Counted from the first letter of the stretch, positions 1 through 8,625 are shown. The stretch is 64,000 bases of DNA from an uncultured Eubacterium sp. (GCA_910584645.1 CAJUAU010000010.1:19973-83972), one strand, 5' to 3'. Numbers and translations: made by a program. Notes: generated by a model not told the origin, from the letters alone.

Positions 1-222
1 CCGGAAATACTCTGGATTTTGCCATGCCGGAAGAAAACAGTGCTCTGTCAGAAGCAGAGTTTGTCTCCGAAGAAGACTCCGGAAATACTCTGGATTTTGC
101 CATGCCGGAAGAAAACAGTGTTCTGTCAGAAACAGAGTTTATCTCCGAAGAAGACGCCGGAAATACTCTGGATCTTGCCATGCCGGAAGAAAACAGTGCT
201 CTGTCAGAAACAGAGTTTATTT
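1..222 (+). repeat. 78-bp in-frame tandem repeat, about three copies
   Basis: The unit begins ccggaaatactctgg at 1, 79 and 157, a period of exactly 78 bp (26 codons). Copies 1 and 2 differ at only a few positions; copy 3 diverges after about 65 bp, at the tctggagggg sequence. The array continues to the left edge, so the total copy number is unknown. Confidence 0.9.
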
Positions 223-794
223 CTGGAGGGGAAGAGAGCGCACTGCAGGAGACTCCTGCAGAGTACCGGGATGAACTACCTTCTTTGGAAGAGGAGCCTG
301 TAGAAGAGGAAGCGGCGCCCGAAGAAATCAAACTGGAATTTGAGCCAGTATATCCGGAGGGACAGGGTCCGGATCTCACCGGTATCCTGGATGATACGGA
401 ATATGGGGATGTGGCTTCCATGATCATTGAGGACTACAGTGAAGTACCGACGGTTTCGGATATTGAGACAAAACTGAAAAAGAAGGAAAAGGAAAAGAAA
501 AAAAATAAGAGTAAGGAAAGCCAGCAAAATAAGACCGATGGCTTTGCCTATTCCCTGGATGACATTAACACAAAAACAGTGGAAGATATAGAACCGCCTG
601 AAGAGAAAACACTGGTTGGAAGAGCAGCGGTAGAGGCTGCATTGGAAGTGGCAGCAGAGACTGCCGCCGCGGCAGGGGAAGTGCCAAGGTATGTAGAATC
701 CTCCGAAGAATTTACCGCTTCTGTTTATGCCAGACATGTTGTTCATAAAGAAGGTAAAATTAAGCGTTCTTATTATAGTTTGTTCTATAAATAG
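3..794 (+). CDS. Acidic tandem-repeat protein, 3' part only
   Basis: The reading frame is open from the left edge, so the true start lies outside the window; at least 263 codons are visible. The first 70 or so residues are nearly identical 26-residue acidic units containing MPEENS and SEEDSGNTLD. An acidic stretch follows, then a lysine-rich segment (KKKEKEKKKNKSK, near nt 475-525), an alanine-rich stretch, and a basic, tyrosine-containing C-terminus ending SLFYK. No membrane segment or catalytic motif is visible in the part seen. I do not recognise the family. The charge pattern suggests a disordered cytoplasmic or scaffold-like protein, but that is inference. It is followed by a 250-bp gap and the iscR promoter, so it is not obviously part of the Isc operon. 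Confidence 0.6.
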   Translation, partial: GNTLDFAMPEENSALSEAEFVSEEDSGNTLDFAMPEENSVLSETEFISEEDAGNTLDLAMPEENSALSETEFISGGEESALQETPAEYRDELPSLEEEPVEEEAAPEEIKLEFEPVYPEGQGPDLTGILDDTEYGDVASMIIEDYSEVPTVSDIETKLKKKEKEKKKNKSKESQQNKTDGFAYSLDDINTKTVEDIEPPEEKTLVGRAAVEAALEVAAETAAAAGEVPRYVESSEEFTASVYARHVVHKEGKIKRSYYSLFYK

Positions 795-944
795 CTCAAC
801 GGCACAGGAGGAAGCGGGGGCAGGTATACACCGTCGAACAAATGGAATAGTGGATAAAAGTTTCTTTGTTTTCTATGAGAGGCAGGGAAGCTTTTATTTT
901 TGTGGAATGAAAATATTTGACAAGGACTTTTGAAGGGAAAAGTA

Positions 945-973
945 TTGACAAAAATTTTTTTCCAGCGTATAAT
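945..973 (+). promoter_or_regulatory. iscR promoter
   Basis: A perfect TTGACA (945-950) and a perfect TATAAT (968-973) are separated by 17 bp. Transcription would start near 980, about 70 bp ahead of iscR. There is no other obvious promoter before iscS or iscU, so this probably drives the three-gene operon. Confidence 0.85.
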
Positions 974-975
974 TG

Positions 976-1008
976 TTTTAATCCCGATTAAATTAATAGG
1001 AATTAAAA
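976..1008 (+). promoter_or_regulatory. Palindromic operator over the iscR transcription start
   Basis: A 33-bp near-perfect inverted repeat, centred on 992, begins TTTTAATCCCGATTAA and ends TTAATAGGAATTAAAA. Only two base pairs per half fail to match. It starts three bases after the -10 box, so a bound dimer would block initiation. Rrf2/IscR proteins commonly autoregulate through such dyads; that IscR itself binds here is inference. Confidence 0.7.
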
Positions 1009-1049
1009 TAGTTGGAAATGTTTTAGTATGGTTTTTTGGAGGTGTTTTG

Positions 1050-1487
1050 ATGAAAATTTCCACAAAGGGCAGATATGGGCTCAGAGCAGTTATTGACATT
1101 GCCATTTATGGAGATGATGAGCCGGTTTCTTTGAGTGATATAGCCATCCGTCAGGACATATCCATCAGCTATCTTGAACAGCTGATCGCCAAACTGAAGA
1201 AGGCAGAGATTGTTACCAGTGTCCGTGGTGCCAGAGGCGGATATTCTCTGGCGGCGTCAAAGGATCAGATTTCTGTAGGGGACATCCTCCGGGCTCTGGA
1301 AGGTGACCTCTCACCAGTAAACTGCGCCGAGGTAACAGAACACGGTGATCCCTGTAAGGAATCTGGACAATGTATCACAAAAATTGTATGGAAGCGGATC
1401 AGTGAAAGCATTAATGACGCAGTAGACAGCCTGATGTTGTCGGATTTACTGGAAGAATCAGATATTCAGGATAGCAGAGGGTGCTGA
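1050..1487 (+). CDS. iscR: Rrf2 family regulator, IscR-like
   Basis: A 145-residue winged-helix regulator of the Rrf2 family. It starts KISTKGRYGLRA, has a helix-turn-helix at about residues 28-60 (ISYLEQLIAKLKKAEIV), and a wing with RGARGGYSL. Cys92, Cys102 and Cys108 match the three-cysteine pattern that binds a [2Fe-2S] cluster in IscR. The chosen ATG follows a GGAGGTG site; longer upstream reading gives only promoter translation. It is first in an operon with a cysteine desulfurase and a scaffold gene, so it most likely senses Fe-S status and represses its own operon through the dyad at 976-1008. Confidence 0.9.
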   Translation: MKISTKGRYGLRAVIDIAIYGDDEPVSLSDIAIRQDISISYLEQLIAKLKKAEIVTSVRGARGGYSLAASKDQISVGDILRALEGDLSPVNCAEVTEHGDPCKESGQCITKIVWKRISESINDAVDSLMLSDLLEESDIQDSRGC

Positions 1488-1490
1488 TCA

Positions 1491-1532
1491 TAGATTGACG
1501 GTGTCATATAGTTGCATAGTGCTGTCGAGCTA
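1491..1532. repeat. Small palindromic repeat, degenerate copy
   Basis: This 42-bp stretch between iscR and iscS contains GACGGTGTCA near its left end and TGTCGAGCTA at its right end. It resembles, in reverse orientation, the 38-bp hairpin at 53229-53266 and the ends of the larger element at 45172-45359. The similarity is short, so membership of the family is tentative. Confidence 0.4.
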
Positions 1533-1559
1533 AAAAGATATGAGAGGAGAAATATTGAT

Positions 1560-2747
1560 ATGAGTCGATTTGTTTATCTGGATAATGCAGCTACTACATC
1601 AACCAGAAAAGAAGTAGTAGATGCCATGTTACCCTATTTTACAGAAAATTTTGGAAATCCATCCAGTGTGTACGATTTTGCGGCAAAAAACAAAAAAGCC
1701 GTGAATGACAGCAGGCAGACCATCGCGGATGCCCTGAATGCAGATGTCAGGGATATATATTTTACGGCAGGTGGAAGTGAAGCGGATAACTGGGCGTTGA
1801 TTGCGACAGCAGAAGCTTATGAAGAAAAGGGAAAACATATTATTACTTCTAAGATTGAACACCATGCCATATTACACACCTGTGATTATCTGGAAAAGCG
1901 TGGGTTTGAAATAACATATATTGATGTGGATGAAAATGGTATCATAAAACTGGATCAGCTGAAAAAGGCGGTACGTCCTGATACTATTCTGATCTCAGTT
2001 ATGTTTGCCAACAATGAGATCGGAACGGTCCAGCCGGTGAAAGAGATCGGTGCCATAGCAAAAGAGCATGGGATTCCTTTCCACACCGATGCGGTACAGG
2101 CATTTGGCCACCTTCCTATTGACGTAGATGAGATGAATATTGACATGCTCAGTGCCAGTGGACATAAACTGCATGGTCCTAAAGGAATAGGTTTTCTTTA
2201 TATCCGCAAAGGCTTGAAGCTTCGCTCCTTTATTCATGGTGGAGGACAGGAGAGAAAGCGAAGGGCAGGTACAGAAAATGTGCCAGGTATCGTCGGTCTT
2301 GGAAAGGCGGTATCCATGGCGGTGTCCACGATGAATGAACGGGTAGGTAAAGAAAAAGAGGTCAGAGATTATCTGATCGAAAAGATTGAGAAGACAATCC
2401 CTTACTGCCGCTTAAATGGTGACCGGACAAAGCGTCTTCCCAATAATGTGAATTTTAGTTTTCAGTTTATCGAGGGTGAGTCCCTGCTTATTATGCTGGA
2501 TATGGAGGGAATCTGTGCTTCCAGCGGTTCTGCATGTACATCCGGTTCCCTGGATCCCTCCCATGTTCTTCTTGCCATCGGGCTGCCTCATGAAATTGCC
2601 CACGGTTCGTTAAGGCTTACCCTTAGTGAGGATACCACGTTAGAAGATGCAGATTATGTGGTGGATAAGATTGCTGGAATTGTTGATAAGCTGAGAAGCA
2701 TGTCACCTCTCTATGAAGATTTCGTAAGAAAAAACAGTCACCAATAA
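1560..2747 (+). CDS. iscS: Cysteine desulfurase (IscS/NifS)
   Basis: A 395-residue class V aminotransferase-fold PLP enzyme that takes sulfur from L-cysteine for Fe-S cluster assembly. It opens YLDNAATTSTRKEV. The PLP lysine is Lys203 in SASGHKLHGPKG. The persulfide cysteine is Cys326 in SSGSACTSGS, in a group I type loop. The start is the ATG after GAGAGGAGA; an upstream in-frame ATG at 1512 lies in the repeat region without a good ribosome site. Its place between iscR and the scaffold gene fits the minimal Isc operon of clostridia, which lacks IscA, HscA and ferredoxin. Confidence 0.95.
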   Translation: MSRFVYLDNAATTSTRKEVVDAMLPYFTENFGNPSSVYDFAAKNKKAVNDSRQTIADALNADVRDIYFTAGGSEADNWALIATAEAYEEKGKHIITSKIEHHAILHTCDYLEKRGFEITYIDVDENGIIKLDQLKKAVRPDTILISVMFANNEIGTVQPVKEIGAIAKEHGIPFHTDAVQAFGHLPIDVDEMNIDMLSASGHKLHGPKGIGFLYIRKGLKLRSFIHGGGQERKRRAGTENVPGIVGLGKAVSMAVSTMNERVGKEKEVRDYLIEKIEKTIPYCRLNGDRTKRLPNNVNFSFQFIEGESLLIMLDMEGICASSGSACTSGSLDPSHVLLAIGLPHEIAHGSLRLTLSEDTTLEDADYVVDKIAGIVDKLRSMSPLYEDFVRKNSHQ

Positions 2748-2781
2748 TAGAAAAATGTTCAGGAAAGGATGGTTTTTATAA

Positions 2782-3225
2782 ATGTATAGTGAAAAGGTAA
2801 TGGATCATTTCAGTAATCCGAGAAATGTTGGAGAGATTGAGGATGCCAGCGGTGTAGGTACGGTGGGAAATGCAAAATGTGGAGATATCATGAGAATCTA
2901 TCTGGATATTGACGACGAAGGTATTATCAATGATTGTAAGTTTAAGACCTTTGGCTGTGGTGCTGCTGTTGCCACCAGCAGTATGGCCACGGAGCTGGTA
3001 AAAGGGAAAACGGTCCAGGAGGCAATGCAGGTCACCAATAAAGCGGTGATGGAAGCGCTGGACGGTCTTCCGCCTGTGAAAGTGCACTGTTCGCTTCTGG
3101 CAGAGGAGGCGATCCATGCTGCCCTCTGGGATTATGCAGAGAAGAATGGTATTGTGATCGAGGGACTGGAAAAACCAAAATCCGATGTGCATGAAGGAGA
3201 AGAGGAGGAAGAAGAAGAGTATTAA
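2782..3225 (+). CDS. iscU: Fe-S cluster scaffold, IscU/NifU N-terminal type
   Basis: A 147-residue scaffold that receives sulfur from the desulfurase. The three ligand cysteines are Cys33 (NAKCGD, with the conserved Asp35), Cys59 (FGCGAA) and Cys103 (KVHCSLLA). After residue 130 it carries an acidic tail of about ten glutamates, longer than in the standard 125-130-residue IscU. It lies 34 bp after iscS with an AGGAAAGG site upstream and is the last gene before a strong terminator. Confidence 0.93.
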   Translation: MYSEKVMDHFSNPRNVGEIEDASGVGTVGNAKCGDIMRIYLDIDDEGIINDCKFKTFGCGAAVATSSMATELVKGKTVQEAMQVTNKAVMEALDGLPPVKVHCSLLAEEAIHAALWDYAEKNGIVIEGLEKPKSDVHEGEEEEEEEY

Positions 3226-3240
3226 AAGAATAAAGAATAC

Positions 3241-3289
3241 AACGAGGGTATCCCCCAAGCCATGAAATGACTTGGGGGATACCCTCGTT
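3241..3289. terminator. Bidirectional terminator between iscU and the PHP gene
   Basis: A 19-bp perfect stem (3241-3259 with 3271-3289) encloses an 11-base loop. It separates convergent genes. The plus side has TTTCATATT after the stem; the minus side has TTCTTTATTC. Confidence 0.9.
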
Positions 3290-3310
3290 TCATATTATAC
3301 GTTCAGCGGG

Positions 3311-4141
3311 CTAAAACGTGTGAACCACAGGAGTGCGCTGTACAAAAGTTAAATAGGAGTCAAACCCGACAGAGACAGCAAGTTTTTCCGCTTTGTCGAA
3401 ATCTGCTGACAATCGGTCTGCTGTGTGGGCATCCGAACCAAAGGTGATCCATTTTCCGCCCATGTCCCTGTAACGCCGAATGATCTCCTCTCCTGGATTT
3501 GGCATCGTTCCGCCTTCTTTGTAACCGGAAGTATTGATCTCCAGGCTGATATTTCTCTCAATAAGCTTAGCTAAGATGGCATCGATCACATCGGCAAACA
3601 TACGGTAAGAATAGAGCCGGTATCCGGAAGGTGAATAGCGCACGATATAGTCAAGATGTCCCAGGGAATCTACCTGAAGTTCCTTTAACTGCTCCAGGTT
3701 TTTCAAAGTGGTTTCAAAATAGAGGAGAAGTGCTTTTTTTTCCTCATAGGATTCCCAGTATTCGGGATAATAAGGATCCATATCATTTACCAGATGGATA
3801 GATCCGATCACATAATCCAGCGCCGGATCCTGGCTGAGTTTCCAGTTGGATTCCCAGGCATCCTCCTTCAGTCCCATTTCTACGCCACAATAGATTTTGA
3901 GGCGGTCAGAATAAAGATCCCTCAATTCATTGATCCGAGACAGGTATTCCCCAAAATCAAAGGAAAAAGGCGCTTTGCCTGTTTCGTCTTTTACATATTT
4001 TAAAGGAAAATGATAATCCATATGGTCGGTAAAAGTGATTCCTGCCATATGTTTTTGAATTCCCATTAGGATCATTTCTTCCATCGTTGTATCGCTGTCG
4101 GTGGAAAAGGAAGAGTGCACATGTGCGTCATATCGTATCAT
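3311..4141 (-). CDS. PHP-domain phosphatase, histidinol-phosphatase family (HisJ/HisK type)
   Basis: A 276-residue PHP metal-dependent phosphoesterase. It opens with the metal motif DAHVHSSFSTDS (His7, His9). Further metal-ligand motifs are ITFTDHMDYHF near residue 40, GVEMGL near 122, GSIHLV near 153, and FGSDAHT near 235. These fit the HisJ/HisK family that dephosphorylates L-histidinol phosphate, but no other his gene is nearby, so the substrate is uncertain. A clear AGGAGG precedes the ATG. It lies 28 bp after rqcH on the same strand and probably shares its transcript. Confidence 0.8.
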   Translation of the reverse strand: MIRYDAHVHSSFSTDSDTTMEEMILMGIQKHMAGITFTDHMDYHFPLKYVKDETGKAPFSFDFGEYLSRINELRDLYSDRLKIYCGVEMGLKEDAWESNWKLSQDPALDYVIGSIHLVNDMDPYYPEYWESYEEKKALLLYFETTLKNLEQLKELQVDSLGHLDYIVRYSPSGYRLYSYRMFADVIDAILAKLIERNISLEINTSGYKEGGTMPNPGEEIIRRYRDMGGKWITFGSDAHTADRLSADFDKAEKLAVSVGFDSYLTFVQRTPVVHTF

Positions 4142-4169
4142 AAGGATACCTCCTGCTGTTTATCTGCAT

Positions 4170-5918
4170 TTATTCTGCTTCTTGAATATTAGTAATATCC
4201 GGTGCCGCCATCATGGAATAATTGGTATAGTACACCACAAAACCAGGCTTACCTCCATTCGGTTTCTTTACATGTTTTTTCTGGATGTAATCGATCTCTA
4301 CCTTGTCTGCATTTTTATTTGCGGAATAAAATGCTGCCAGGCTGGCTGCCTCCTCAAAGGTTTTGACCGGCGGCTCTTCGTTATTGCATTTGATGATCAC
4401 ATGGGAACCGGGAGCCTGCTTCGCATGAAACCACCAGTCATTGCCTGTGGCGACTTTAAAGGTGAGCTGGTCATTCTGGTAATTGTTTTTACCAACATAA
4501 ATATCGTAGCCGTCCGATGAAATATAGTGAAGCGGGCTGCTCTTTGGCATAGAACGTCCCCCTTTCCGGTTGTTTTTTCCGTGGCTGCGCATATACCCGC
4601 TGTCGATGAGCTCCTGCTTGATCAGCACCAGATCTTCCTCCTGTCTAGCGATATCCAGGGCGGTGAGGATCGTCTCCAGATGCTGGATCAGCTCATTGGT
4701 TTCTTCAATCTGCCGGGACACAGCCTCGAAAGTGCGTTTAAGCTTATTGTACCGGTTAAAATATTTATTGGCATTTTCAGCCGCTGTCAGAGTTGGATCG
4801 ATGGTGATCGTCACCTCTTTGTTGTCATAATAATTTATACAGGTAAGAGAGGTATCTTCTGACGTCAGCTGGTATCCATAAGTATTGATCAGTTCCCCAT
4901 ATATCTTATAGCGGTCCCGTTTTTCTGTATCTCTGAGCTGCTTTTCCTGAATGCCTCTTTTCTTTCGGTTCCGCTCCAGAAGAGTGGTAACATTCTTTCT
5001 GAGATCTGTAGATTTCTGGCGGATCCGCTGAATCGTCTCTTTTTCCCTGTAAAAAGTCTCCACTGCGGCACTCATGGAATCCTGTGTCCGGTGTTCCAGT
5101 GTGTTATACATGGTGAGGGGAAAAGCGGCGAATTCCATAGGTTCTGTGCCCTGAAAAACAATCTCCGGGGCAAAGAGTCCCTTTTTTGAATCATCCAATA
5201 GTTCCCGCAATTTATTCAAAAGATCTGAGAGCTGGTTACCCGTCAGGGAAGCAAAGGGAGCATCTCCATCGATCTGGCACCGGAAAGCAGTTTCGTGGGC
5301 AAGAGTGTAACTGAAACCAGTGAAATAATTACAAAGCCCTTTGGCAACACTGACGGGCTGCCGCACCACCTCCTGCATCCACTGTTCTGTGGTCAATTCA
5401 TAGGGATTATGCTTGTCCTTTGTATTTGGGATAAAATAATCCCTCCCAGGAAGAACCTCTCTTACTGAGCTGACCAGGGAAGAGACATGTTTGATGCTGT
5501 CTATGATCTGGCCGGATTCATCCAGAAAAATGATGTTACTGTGTTTTCCCATGATCTCTACCACCAGGGATTTGTTCACCAGATCCCCCAGTTCGTTGAG
5601 ATTTTCCAGTTCAATCTTCATGACGCGCTCCAGTCCATATTGGGAAATGCTGGTGATCCGGGCTCCATTCAGATGTTTTCTAAGAAGCATGCAGAAATTT
5701 GGTGCGGTCAATGGGGAAGTTTTCGGCTCCTCTGTCAAATAGATCAAGGGAAGAGACGGACTTGCGGATAACACAAGCCGGAAATTGGTCCGGTTATTCT
5801 TTATTGTGAGCAGCAGCTCGTCGGGTTCCGGCTGCGCAATTTTTTGAAGCCTGCCCTCTGTCAGTCTGTCGGAGAGCTCTTTTGTAAGAGCTGCCATAGT
5901 AAAACCATCAAATGCCAT
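4170..5918 (-). CDS. rqcH: NFACT protein RqcH, ribosome-associated quality control
   Basis: A 582-residue NFACT family protein (Rqc2/RqcH; formerly fibronectin-binding protein). In Firmicutes, RqcH binds stalled 50S subunits and directs C-terminal alanine tailing of stuck nascent chains. The N-terminal NFACT domain starts MAFDGFTMAALTKEL; a central coiled coil spans about 290-440; the C-terminal NFACT-R domain has YISSDGYDIYVGKNN and DWWFHAKQAPGSHVII. The start at 5918 is chosen because GGGAGGA lies just upstream; 17 further in-frame codons lead back to 5969 but have no ribosome site. Confidence 0.92.
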   Translation of the reverse strand: MAFDGFTMAALTKELSDRLTEGRLQKIAQPEPDELLLTIKNNRTNFRLVLSASPSLPLIYLTEEPKTSPLTAPNFCMLLRKHLNGARITSISQYGLERVMKIELENLNELGDLVNKSLVVEIMGKHSNIIFLDESGQIIDSIKHVSSLVSSVREVLPGRDYFIPNTKDKHNPYELTTEQWMQEVVRQPVSVAKGLCNYFTGFSYTLAHETAFRCQIDGDAPFASLTGNQLSDLLNKLRELLDDSKKGLFAPEIVFQGTEPMEFAAFPLTMYNTLEHRTQDSMSAAVETFYREKETIQRIRQKSTDLRKNVTTLLERNRKKRGIQEKQLRDTEKRDRYKIYGELINTYGYQLTSEDTSLTCINYYDNKEVTITIDPTLTAAENANKYFNRYNKLKRTFEAVSRQIEETNELIQHLETILTALDIARQEEDLVLIKQELIDSGYMRSHGKNNRKGGRSMPKSSPLHYISSDGYDIYVGKNNYQNDQLTFKVATGNDWWFHAKQAPGSHVIIKCNNEEPPVKTFEEAASLAAFYSANKNADKVEIDYIQKKHVKKPNGGKPGFVVYYTNYSMMAAPDITNIQEAE

Positions 5919-5989
5919 ATCCTGTTTCCTCCCAAAGAAATTCATTCTGCGGATCATTTCGGTTATCACAAAATCATCATAATAGTTAG

Positions 5990-6017
5990 ATTATACTACA
6001 TTATGGGAAAAATACAA
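5990..6017 (-). promoter_or_regulatory. Promoter for rqcH (minus strand)
   Basis: On the minus strand a TTGTAT (6012-6017) and a perfect TATAAT (5990-5995) are 16 bp apart. It lies back to back with the yicC promoter. Confidence 0.55.
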
Positions 6018-6025
6018 TAGAATTC

Positions 6026-6054
6026 TTGACTTATGCCAGTAAGTAATTTATAAT
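6026..6054 (+). promoter_or_regulatory. Promoter of the yicC-remA-gmk operon
   Basis: TTGACT (6026-6031) and TATAAT (6049-6054) are separated by 17 bp. Transcription would start near 6061, about 85 bp before yicC. Confidence 0.8.
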
Positions 6055-6144
6055 AATACGGAATGCATAAATGAAGTTTTTTGTATGCTTGTAAAAAGAT
6101 GGAAGAACAAGCGGCAGAATTTTTATTTGGGAATGAGGGCAGAT

Positions 6145-7023
6145 ATGGTAAGAAGCATGACTGGTTATGGCAGATTTGAAGCTGAAAATGAAGACTCCCG
6201 GCTGACCGTAGAGATCAAATCGGTAAATCACAGATATTGTGATATATCGATCCGGCTTCCCAAAAAACTGAATGCATTTGAGAACGATATCCGCAGGCAG
6301 GTAAAGGAAAGCGTCAGCAGGGGAAAGATTGACGTATACATAACATATGAAAGCAGTGGCCAGGGAGAATCTCTTGTGACTTACAACCCGGAAATGGCCA
6401 GATCTTATGTGGATCTTTTAAAGAAGATCTCAGATGATTTCCAGATACCGGATACCGTAGATGCAGCCACGCTTTCCAGATACCCAGAGGTTTTTACCCT
6501 GGATGAAGTACATGTAGATGAAGAAAAACTTCAGGAACTGCTGCACCGTACGGTGGCAGGAGCTCTGGATCATTTTATCCAGGCCAGAGAAACAGAAGGA
6601 AAACTTTTAAAGGCAGACCTGATCCAGAAACTGGATGTACTGGGAGCTGTTGCAGAAGAGATAAGCAAACGCTCTCCGGAGGTCTTTGAGGAATACAAAG
6701 AGCGTCTGCGAGCAAAAATAAAGGAAACGCTGGGGGATACAAAGCTGGATGAGAGTGTAGTGGCGACGGAACTTGTGGTATACTCTGATAAGATCTGTGT
6801 GGACGAAGAGCTGGTTCGCTTAAAAAGCCATATTCAGCATATGAAGGAGACGCTGGAAAAGGAAGATAATGTTGGAAGAAAACTGGATTTTATCGCCCAG
6901 GAGTTGAACCGGGAGGCCAATACAACTCTTTCTAAGGCAAATGACATAATGATATCCAATCAGGGCATTATGATGAAGACAGAGATTGAAAAGATCCGGG
7001 AACAGATTCAGAATCTTGAATAG
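6145..7023 (+). CDS. yicC: YicC family endoribonuclease
   Basis: A 292-residue YicC/YloC protein, the usual family length. It starts with the typical VRSMTGYGRFEAEN and ends with the conserved DUF1732 region (EDNVGRKLDFIAQELNRE, near 245, then NTLSKA-like and EKIREQIQNLE). Members cleave RNA and assist RNA turnover. The ATG at 6145 is preferred over one at 6085 because it follows GAGGG and matches the family start. It is first in the yicC-remA-gmk run, the normal Firmicutes order. Confidence 0.9.
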   Translation: MVRSMTGYGRFEAENEDSRLTVEIKSVNHRYCDISIRLPKKLNAFENDIRRQVKESVSRGKIDVYITYESSGQGESLVTYNPEMARSYVDLLKKISDDFQIPDTVDAATLSRYPEVFTLDEVHVDEEKLQELLHRTVAGALDHFIQARETEGKLLKADLIQKLDVLGAVAEEISKRSPEVFEEYKERLRAKIKETLGDTKLDESVVATELVVYSDKICVDEELVRLKSHIQHMKETLEKEDNVGRKLDFIAQELNREANTTLSKANDIMISNQGIMMKTEIEKIREQIQNLE

Positions 7024-7049
7024 GTTGGCCGGTTGATAAGGAGTCTGGC

Positions 7050-7307
7050 ATGGCATTTGTAAATATTGGTTACGGAAATGTAGTCAACAGTGAAAAGGTG
7101 ATCAGCATTGTGAGTCCGGAGGCGGCCCCGGTCAAGCGGATGATTCAGGGGGCGAAAGATGATGGAAAGGCCATCGATGCTACCTGTGGGAAAAAGACCA
7201 AGGCAGTTCTTGTCATGGAAAATGATTCCCTGGTTCTTTCCGCCCTTCTGCCGGATACGATCGCGAGCCGCTTTAATCATAAAGGAACCGGAATGGAGAA
7301 CATGTAA
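7050..7307 (+). CDS. remA: RemA-like DNA-binding regulator (DUF370)
   Basis: An 85-residue DUF370 protein with the conserved MAFVNIGYGNVVN start and IDATCGKKTKAVL centre. In Bacillus subtilis RemA activates matrix and osmoprotection genes as an oligomeric DNA-binding protein. Position between yicC and gmk is conserved in Firmicutes. The role in this non-Bacillus host is inferred from family membership only. AAGGAG lies 8 bases before the ATG. Confidence 0.9.
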   Translation: MAFVNIGYGNVVNSEKVISIVSPEAAPVKRMIQGAKDDGKAIDATCGKKTKAVLVMENDSLVLSALLPDTIASRFNHKGTGMENM

Positions 7308-7336
7308 GAAAAATACAAAAGGATCGGAGGCTGGGT

Positions 7337-7966
7337 ATGAATAAAGGTATACTGGTAGTTATTTCAGGATTTTCAGGTGCCGGAAAGGGAACGATCATGA
7401 AAGAACTGGTAAAACGGTACGATTATCATCTTTCCATATCGGCGACCACAAGGAAAGCGAGAACCGGTGAGGTTCATGGAAAAGATTATTACTTCCATAC
7501 CAGAGAAGAATTTCAGCAAATGATCGAACAGAGCGAATTAATAGAGTGGGCGGAATATGTAGGAAATTATTACGGCACTCCGAAAAAATATGTCCAGCAG
7601 CAGCTGGATGCCGGCAGGGATGTTCTGCTGGAGATCGAGATGCAGGGCGGTATGCAGGTAAAAGAAAAATTTCCGGATGCCCTTTTGATATTTATTTCCC
7701 CGCCTTCTGCGAAAGTATTGAAAGAGCGCCTGACCGGCAGGGGGACAGAAACTCCCCAGGAGATTGAAAAACGGCTTCTGCGGGCGGTAGAAGAAGTTCA
7801 GTATATGAAAGATTATGACTACATCATTGTAAATGATAATTTAGAAGAAGCGGTGGAAAAAGTAAATAACCTGATCACATACGATCATTACAAATCTTGT
7901 AACAGCGTATTGCTCATTGAAAAAATGGCATCGGAGCTCAGTGGATTTGCCGCGAAAGGAGTATAA
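7337..7966 (+). CDS. gmk: Guanylate kinase
   Basis: A 209-residue guanylate kinase (GMP + ATP to GDP + ADP). It has the P-loop SGFSGAGKGTIM at 10-21, the GMP-binding SATTRKARTGEVHGKDY near 35-51, and the lid segment ERLTGRGTETPQEI near 130. Length and order (yicC-remA-gmk) are normal. In most relatives rpoZ follows directly; here lepB comes in between. Confidence 0.95.
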   Translation: MNKGILVVISGFSGAGKGTIMKELVKRYDYHLSISATTRKARTGEVHGKDYYFHTREEFQQMIEQSELIEWAEYVGNYYGTPKKYVQQQLDAGRDVLLEIEMQGGMQVKEKFPDALLIFISPPSAKVLKERLTGRGTETPQEIEKRLLRAVEEVQYMKDYDYIIVNDNLEEAVEKVNNLITYDHYKSCNSVLLIEKMASELSGFAAKGV

Positions 7967-8040
7967 GGCTGAAAAAATCTTTCAACCTATGAAGTTTGTG
8001 CTTGGGCGTACAAACTTGTGTGAGACGCGAAAGGAGTATA
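7951..8040 (+). repeat. 15-bp direct repeat flanking the gmk-lepB junction
   Basis: CGCGAAAGGAGTATA occurs at 7951-7965 (last codons of gmk) and again at 8026-8040, where it supplies the ribosome site of lepB. Between the copies is a small hairpin, AAGTTTGT (7992-7999) with ACAAACTT (8010-8017). Confidence 0.85.
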
Positions 8041-8043
8041 GAG

Positions 8044-8625
8044 ATGAATGATATGGAAGTAGAAGAAGTTTCAACTAAAAAAGAACTTAAAAAAGAGCCG
8101 AAAAAACGTTCTGTGGTCAGTTACATTTTAGAATTTGCGGTATATATCGCTTTGATCCTTCTATGTATATTCTGGGTTCCGGAACACGTCGTACAGCGAA
8201 CGGTGGTAAGTGGAGAATCTATGGAGAATACACTCCACGACGGTGAAAGCCTTCTCGTAAATAAGATTGCCTATGAGCCCTCAAGATACGATATTGTTGT
8301 ATTTTATCCACTGGGAAGAGAAGAAGATGAATATTATGTAAAACGAATTTACGGCATGCCTGGGGAGACCGTTCAGATCAAGGGCAACGATATCTATATC
8401 AATAATGAGATCATTGAAGATAAATATGCCAAAAACGTGATGGATGATTCCGGAATTGCCGAGGAGCCGCTTAAGCTGGGCAAGGACGAATATTTTGTTC
8501 TCGGAGATAACCGCCAGGTTAGTAAAGACAGCCGTGATTCAGAGGTAGGACCGGTGAAAAAGGAAAATATCGCAGGCCATGTAGTCCTTCGCATATGGCC
8601 GCTGTCAAAATTCGGCACACCATGA
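8044..8625 (+). CDS. lepB: Signal peptidase I
   Basis: A 193-residue type I signal peptidase that cleaves secretory signal peptides at the outer face of the membrane. One N-terminal membrane segment at about 26-44 follows a lysine-rich cytoplasmic tail. The catalytic dyad is Ser59 (VSGESMENTL) and Lys100 (EYYVKRIYGMPGE); the box E region is VLGDNRQVSKDSRD. The start at 8044 follows AAAGGAG, supplied by the duplicated 15-mer. It sits between gmk and rpoZ, splitting a pair that is usually adjacent. Confidence 0.93.
   Translation: MNDMEVEEVSTKKELKKEPKKRSVVSYILEFAVYIALILLCIFWVPEHVVQRTVVSGESMENTLHDGESLLVNKIAYEPSRYDIVVFYPLGREEDEYYVKRIYGMPGETVQIKGNDIYINNEIIEDKYAKNVMDDSGIAEEPLKLGKDEYFVLGDNRQVSKDSRDSEVGPVKKENIAGHVVLRIWPLSKFGTP

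Noticed and set aside
1..222. CRISPR-like array
   Set aside because: Units of 78 bp abut with no unique spacers and stay in frame, so this is a protein repeat.
276..746. Minus-strand 156-codon frame
   Set aside because: Shadow of the low-complexity acidic protein; no start signal or family resemblance.
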